A DNA stretch of 64,000 bases from Klebsormidium nitens (taxonomy: Eukaryota > Streptophyta > Klebsormidiophyceae > Klebsormidiales > Klebsormidiaceae). A program made the position numbers and the translations under genes. The notes beneath the pieces are model-generated. The model saw only the letters and a program-made list of their open reading frames with translations, was not told the DNA's origin and made no database searches. Positions 58,801 to 64,000 of the stretch are shown in pieces; position 1 is the first letter of the stretch, and the number at the start of each line of letters is the position of its first letter. The stretch lies in NCBI GenBank assembly GCA_000708835.1, contig DF236953.1:112523-176522 (forward strand), read 5' to 3'.

Positions 58801-61800
58801 ACGCATTAGAGGGGAGAATAATGCCATGTCAAAAAGCCAGACGTATGGTCGGATTTCCTGACGCCCAACCAGATGCATTTCGGAGTGAATATTCATATCC
58901 AGCCCGCAACCGATAAAGTGGAGCCTCGCCTCTATGGAACCGGGTCCAACTTTTTGAGCGTTGCTCCTTATGATCTCTGCTTTCCAGAGCCGCACAAAGT
59001 GCGTCGAGAACCATAAACGCCGGTGGGAAGAAGCGCGCGCGCGGCTGCTTCTGCTGGCGGAACAGAAGAGCTGGGCGGGCGGCGTCACGGACGAAATGGT
59101 CGCCGAGGATCTGCACGCGGCCGCGGTGCGGAAGCTGCGCGAGCGCGCGCACGCGCGCACGCTGGGGCGTACCTTCCGGGAGTGGAAGAAGGTAAGCGTA
59201 ATTCTCGGCCGAAGGAGTCATGGCTTACTTTCCAGCCCGCTTAGATGCATTCGTATAAATGTAAGTTTCCTCTTGTCGCAACTGCGTATCAACGCGAAGT
59301 TAAAGCATAATCTTCTCATTTCTATTTGCTGACCGCTTTCGTGCTTCTTTTCGGACACGGATATGCTTAGATGAAGGTCCGAAAGACATCTTGTCACAGC
59401 TTTGCTTTTTATGCATAGACACTCTTACCCAATATAGATCGTATAGTCCCATCATGGGCAAACCCAGGAACGAATCCGCACTCAATCTGCAACGATTCGA
59501 GTCCTAGCTGTGAGACGGATTTCACCCCGCTTCGTGCAGCTGACGTACATTCGGCTGGGCCTAGCGCGCTATCAAGGGCGACTTAAGAGAGCGGTTCTCC
59601 AGGAGTTAGTCGCCGTTATGTGGGACAAGCGCGCGCGCGTGGGCGAGGCGATGTGGGCTCGCCGGAAGATCCACCGGGAGGCGAAATTGCTCGGAAGGCG
59701 GAAGCGGCTCTGGGGGGTCTGGGACACGTGGCACGCGGAGGTGCAGCGCGCGCGCATGTTGCGCACGTTCTTGTCACAGAAAGGTGGGAACGTTCTAAGT
59801 CTGCTGATCAAGTGGTCGACATAACGTTGGGTTGCCAAGCCTTTCTCGATTCTGGAAGAGTTCGATGCTGGCACTAAGTTCTTGGAATTATTCGAGTGTT
59901 GTTTTGCGAGTACCGGTTTGCTGATCTTCGAAATGATGTTGCCGTGCAGGCACAAAAGTTCAAAAGATAGCAAAATAAGATGCTGTGGAGAGTTGAAGAC
60001 TGAGGGTTTCTTTGAGGGTCCTTTCTGATTGTCCATACCCGAGAGTGTTCCCACAAAGCATTTCGGTGTCTTACATGTAGCAATGCTTGCAGATAAAAGT
60101 CACGGCCTGCGCGCTCTTCCTATCGCCTTCCGCCGCGACCAATCTGCGGTTGACACGTGGACGGAAACGATAGCGGAGTGCAGCACCTGGATCGCCGTGG
60201 AGGCGACAGCTGTCGCGCGCGCGTTCCGCCGGTGGCAGGCGTTCCGGCGGATGCAGGAGACGCTGCGCGCGCTGCAGGAGGCGCGCATTCATCCCGTTCG
60301 ATCGTAAGAATAGTCTTCTTGACCCTGACTTCAACGGTCTGACCCTGAATCCCCGGAGTTCTGGCAACCTCGCATCCAAAAAGCCATTTCTTCACCAGAG
60401 GTGGAACACCCAAACAAGTCTTTTACATACATGCTAGGTCTTCGCTAAACTCTCGTCTCTGTCTACCGAAATTGTACAACCTTATTTGAAGACCCTAGTA
60501 TGAAAGTGGACTATCTCTACGTGTGGTACGAGAGACAATCCTTCCTCAACTTGACAATGACACATTACCCCTCGCTTCATGTCATCTCTCCCTTCAGGAT
60601 TATTCTTGATGAAGTCACCGCTTACGACCGGTTCTGCTCTCGCCTCGGCGGAACTCATTTTAGCTACTGAAATCGGCCTTGCGCTGCGTAGGCCTTTCTT
60701 CGCCAATGCTTCGTTCCGTAGATTAAGCTGACCTTGGCTTGGCGGAACCTACTCAAGTTTTCTTTGATTGTGGCGTGCTTTCGGTTCCGCTTTCCGGGCA
60801 GATCTCCTTCTGAACGGAACACTTTGTCTGCAGTGTCAAGGGACGAGAGCTGCTGCGGGTCGTCTTTACCGCGTGGCTGGAGACACAGTGGCCGAAGCGG
60901 GGTGCAACAGGTGACGTCAGGGGCAGCTCGAGTGACGTTAGCACGGTAAGAGGAGTAGCACGTGGGGGGATCGGGTTCATAAAAGCTGACCTTCAGAAAG
61001 TATTTGAACGTTGCTTGGCAATCTCGTTCAATAGACGAAAGCGAATATGGAACTGCGTATGGAACGGTCAACCGTGAGATGGAGCCCATAATTTGCATAG
61101 GATACAAGATTCCGAATCTTACAATGAATGCTTCTGGACCTGCAACTAATATCCATGAATTCTTTGGCAAGGATTGGCGTGACAAACCCCAACGGCGGTG
61201 AAAAGCCTCAAAAGTCGAGGACTTCAGCAATACAAACTCGCAACCGGCCTTTTGAAGGGCCCCAGTGATGGCTGCGATTAACTTTGGTTTACTTATTAGA
61301 TGCTTGTCATATTTTCTCATTGCGGTCTATCATCTTTCCATTTTGAGCAGTCACGAAAGCCGCCAGAAACGGCGAGCCAGGAGGAGCCAGCGGGGGGGTC
61401 CAACATGCGGGGCCCGGACCCCCCGGCGAGCGAGAAAGAGGCCCACTCAAGGAGAAGACAGTCTGTCGGTTCAATGCGAGCAACGACGGAGGCGCTGAAA
61501 GCGGCGCTCCTGGAAAGACGGTATGCATTTCCTCGATAAACACCAGTTTTGCATGAACTGTGGGGAGGGAATTCCTTGGAGTCCTTCTTGCGTGTCTGTC
61601 GAATTCCTATACTGTTAGTCATATTTACGCTTGGAAATATTCACACAGCGGCGTTTACAACCCGGGCTTTGCATGTGCCGTTCCGCTCACGCGCCCGTCA
61701 ACGCAACGGAAACAATCCGGCTGTGCTATAAAACATGGATCTACGCCCGTTTGAGTAACCAGTCTCAGAATTGGAAAACATCCTGCATCTATGAAAAAGG

Positions 61801-62383
61801 GGACGAAAATGTTCAGCAGACTCGACCGACATTCTGCACTTTGACAATGAGCCCCTGTGTCCCGTCCACTTATTAACGGTCAAAAATTGGCTGAGAAGGG
61901 GAACAGGACGGTCACGGTGTCTTGTGACCGTCCGTTACGTTGCGGCAATGTTTGACTGCTACTGTAATGCCACATTTGACGCAATTTGTACAGCAGTTTG
62001 CCTGTAAACCGTCACGATTCTGGCGAGCGGAGCACGCGCGCTGTGCACGATAGCTCGGTGCGACACCCCTGCATAATCAGTGACGTCACCAGCAAAACCT
62101 GGAAAATGAAGTCGTCACTTTTCGACCGGATTGAGTTCCGATTGGCGTTCGTGAGTCACAGATCGTGCAAAGTAAGGCCGCCAGTGCCAGAATCGTGCAC
62201 ACCATTCTGGTCGTCGATGTTCTCGTGACAAGTTTCACGGCAACCGCTGACGTAACCCTGATTCTTTGGCCGCGCAGGTACGAACCGCCGGAGGACAGCC
62301 ACGCCCCCGCAGACGCTGAGCTTCGACGCTTGCGGGACATCTTGGCGAGGCTCGAAATGGACAGAGAGGACGTTACAAACTGA
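55813..62383 (+). CDS. IQ-like and Sfi1-like Trp-repeat protein (1,045 residues)
   Basis: Eight exons, all phase-consistent: 55813-57777, 58289-58414, 58988-59191, 59540-59783, 60093-60303, 60834-60945, 61351-61520 and 62278-62383 (TGA). The ATG at 55813 has a good context (ACCATGC). Residues 1-560 are disordered, with Arg/Ser/Pro and repeated RPxS-type tags. Near residue 580 an IQ-like helix (ITRFVRGFLCRKRF) appears, then a series of basic helices spaced around Trp: ALRDW, LLTSWLRKR, AAFRAWTGA, ALRAWRDIA, TFREWKK, LWGVWDTW, VARAFRRWQAF and VVFTAWLETQW. Each later exon carries about one such unit. Trp/Leu helices of this kind bind centrin in Sfi1-type proteins, and IQ helices bind calmodulin or centrin, so a centriole or basal-body scaffold role is likely but inferred. 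A stop-like TAA at 60305 is avoided by a GTAAGA donor that joins in phase to the exon at 60834. Confidence 0.78.
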
Positions 62384-63304
62384 TCAACGGGTGTATATAG
62401 AGAAGCATGACATCATGATCTGCGCCGCCAGCTCAACTCCATGGCAACGGCAATTTGCGGAACCAAACCACCCTCATGATGGTCCATATGGGTGTAAGTG
62501 GATTTCAACCTCGCATGTGATTGTCGATATTGATCGGCTGCCATAATGTTTTGAGTTGAGCACTTCGCGCATCATAACGGGGATGTAAAGGGGGCGCGCT
62601 GCATGGTAGACTCGAAACATCCCGCCCCGGCCCGCCGCTCGCACATTATTTGCGTCGAAATTGATAGCGCATGAATTCAAACATCAACTCGGGCGCACTT
62701 TGCAATCAAGTACATCGAATCCAACCGGGCCTCATGTGCTTGCAGCAACATGCGTATGTATGTGGCTATCGATGACGAGCAGATCGGAAACAATCTATGC
62801 CCTAGCTTCAGTTCTCAGTTAAGATCGGAAAGCAAAGAAATTTCAGTGAGCAGACACGCGTGCGACAAAGTTTCGATAATGGTTTCAAATTCTCTTTTAA
62901 ATACGTGGATTTCCACGATACATACTTGCATCAGTGGTATACCCCGTCTGACTCATCGAAGACGTTGGATTGAACAAATGCAAATTGATCATTTCCAAAT
63001 TAAGCAAACCTGAAGTGAAGGAAGTACTGATGCTCTCGCTTCTACCGTACAATCAAATGGCAAGCAGAGGGTGCAAACATGAGTAAATCCTCCGAGAAGA
63101 GCCAAGGCGGGATGCCCCTGCACACGCCGCCTTCCAAAGCTTGGAGACAGAATGGCCGGAGCAAGCATGCGGTTTGCTCCTAAATGATCATGTTCTAAAC
63201 GGTTCGTATCTCACTAAAGTGATGTATCTACCTGTCTACACAAACGCACTTTTAGAGCAAAGCAACCAATGATTGTCGCAACCCGAGCCGCTTCACATCG
63301 ACGG
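62384..63304. other. Convergent intergenic region between the Sfi1-like gene and the aminotransferase
   Basis: About 0.9 kb holding the 3' ends of both genes. I see no exon, repeat or RNA gene in it. Confidence 0.4.
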
Positions 63305-63649
63305 TCAGCTAACGGGCACACTCCACGGGCTGTCCGTGTGTCCGTACTGGACGTCCATGATCGTCCGCATTAACCGGCCCGCTAAACTGGTCGTGGGCTC
63401 CTTTTGCGCGCCGTACGTCGTCCCCGGTTTCCGGTCGATCCAACGGCTCGTTTCGGCGCTGTCAAAGGGCACCGTCAAAGCTGTGCCGTCCGATTTGAGC
63501 AACGTGCTGATGGGCTGGATGATGACAGCGGTCCCGGTCCCGAACATTTCGAGCATGCGGTTTTCGGCGACCGCGGCCTCGATCTCGCGCCACCGGATGG
63601 GGCGCTCCGCGACCTCGAATTCGCTCCAGCTTCGGACTAACGACAGAAC
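63305..63649 (-). CDS. Branched-chain amino acid aminotransferase, C-terminal exon (partial)
   Basis: One exon, opening after a CTGCAG acceptor in phase 0 and closing at TGA (63305-63307); 114 residues. It starts LSLVRSWSEFEVAER, continues RPIRWREIEAAV, then LEMFGTGTAVIIQPI and ends RLMRTIMDVQYG followed by PWSVPVS. These match the C-terminal part of class IV PLP-dependent branched-chain aminotransferases: the FGTGTA loop binds the PLP phosphate region, and the terminal IQYG-x-x-x-PW block is typical. The enzyme interconverts Leu, Ile and Val with their keto acids, usually in plastid or mitochondrion. The catalytic Lys and the first two thirds of the protein lie to the right of the window. 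Confidence 0.85.
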   Translation of the reverse strand, partial: VLSLVRSWSEFEVAERPIRWREIEAAVAENRMLEMFGTGTAVIIQPISTLLKSDGTALTVPFDSAETSRWIDRKPGTTYGAQKEPTTSLAGRLMRTIMDVQYGHTDSPWSVPVS

Positions 63650-64000
63650 CTGCAGATGGAGCGTATCGTTGATGAGGCTCTGTTGTTGGCGGCTCTTTAG
63701 CAAGTTTCGCTGTCGATTGGCCAATCCTCGTCTTTGTGGGCGCTGAAGAAAAGGGCTGAAGATACTCTTGACAGATGATCGTTTGGCATGGTCCACACGG
63801 GCTGTGTGTTGAATACACTTAAGAGGACTGTCTCGCAAAAATACCGGGAGACGCAGAAAAAACGGAACTCTGAGAGAATCCTGCACGCGAGACGTGATAC
63901 ATAGACCGGGAATCTCTGTCAAGGTCCGCGAAAGACAGCTTTCTCACACTGAGCCGTTAATACAACACAGCGGGAGCCAATCCACGTGCCTAGCTGCCTC
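63650..64000 (-). other. Intron of the aminotransferase gene, to the window edge
   Basis: The open minus-strand frame continues a little past the acceptor but loses all aminotransferase similarity at once, as expected for intron. No further exon is visible before the edge. Confidence 0.5.

Noticed and set aside
60301-60307. Gene end of the Sfi1-like gene at TAA 60305
   Set aside because: A GTAAGA donor overlaps the stop, and the next exon at 60834 continues in phase with another Trp-centred helix (VVFTAWLETQW).
63273-63746. Plus-strand open frame of 157 codons
   Set aside because: It is antisense to the aminotransferase exon, which has strong family motifs on the minus strand.

Overview
This window is nuclear DNA from an intron-rich eukaryote, most probably a streptophyte green alga (a Klebsormidium-like charophyte is my best guess). 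The reasons are: GC-rich exons split by many GT-AG introns of roughly 0.1 to 3 kb on both strands; a class III secretory heme peroxidase, a family confined to the streptophyte lineage; an F-box/SNF2/RING helicase of plant type; and coiled-coil and Sfi1-like genes typical of organisms that still build basal bodies. No bacterial operon, prophage, CRISPR array, rRNA or convincing tRNA was seen. Gene models were built by hand from splice sites, reading-phase agreement and protein family motifs, with no transcript or database support.

Layout. (A) 334-3538 minus, running off the left edge: a PD-(D/E)XK nuclease-like domain joined to a protein-kinase-like domain behind a coiled coil. (B) 4460-14441 plus: a roughly 1,090-codon F-box + SNF2 helicase + RING protein whose coding frame holds two clear in-frame TAG codons, both where glutamine is expected, and one probable TAA. 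(C) 15923-26043 minus: a class III peroxidase with signal peptide and an unusual N-glycosylation-rich C-terminal extension; one intron is 3.1 kb. (D) 27688-29536 plus: a 157-residue coiled-coil protein. (E) 31788-39035 minus: a zinc-knuckle / F-box / leucine-rich-repeat protein. (F) 42440-45399 plus: an AGTRAP-like small membrane protein whose last intron is filled by a higher-order tandem array built from copies of its own last exon edge. (G) 47411-53601 minus: a long, disordered Ser/Arg-rich protein with paired ECTF-type motifs. (H) 55813-62383 plus: a 1,045-residue protein with an IQ-like segment and repeated Trp-centred helices of Sfi1 style. (I) 63305-63649 minus: the C-terminal exon of a branched-chain aminotransferase that continues off the right edge.

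The genes do not form a pathway. Two encode F-box proteins (candidate ubiquitin ligase subunits), and three (D, G, H) look structural and may belong to the centrosome or basal body, although that is inference. The most striking points are the repeated Gln-to-stop changes in an otherwise well-preserved helicase gene and a recurring pattern in which the edge of an exon plus its neighbouring intron has been duplicated into the intron (at 32.1, 33.2, 43.8-45.1 and 50.6 kb), in one case expanded into a satellite-like array with a ~168-bp monomer and a ~505-bp higher-order period.
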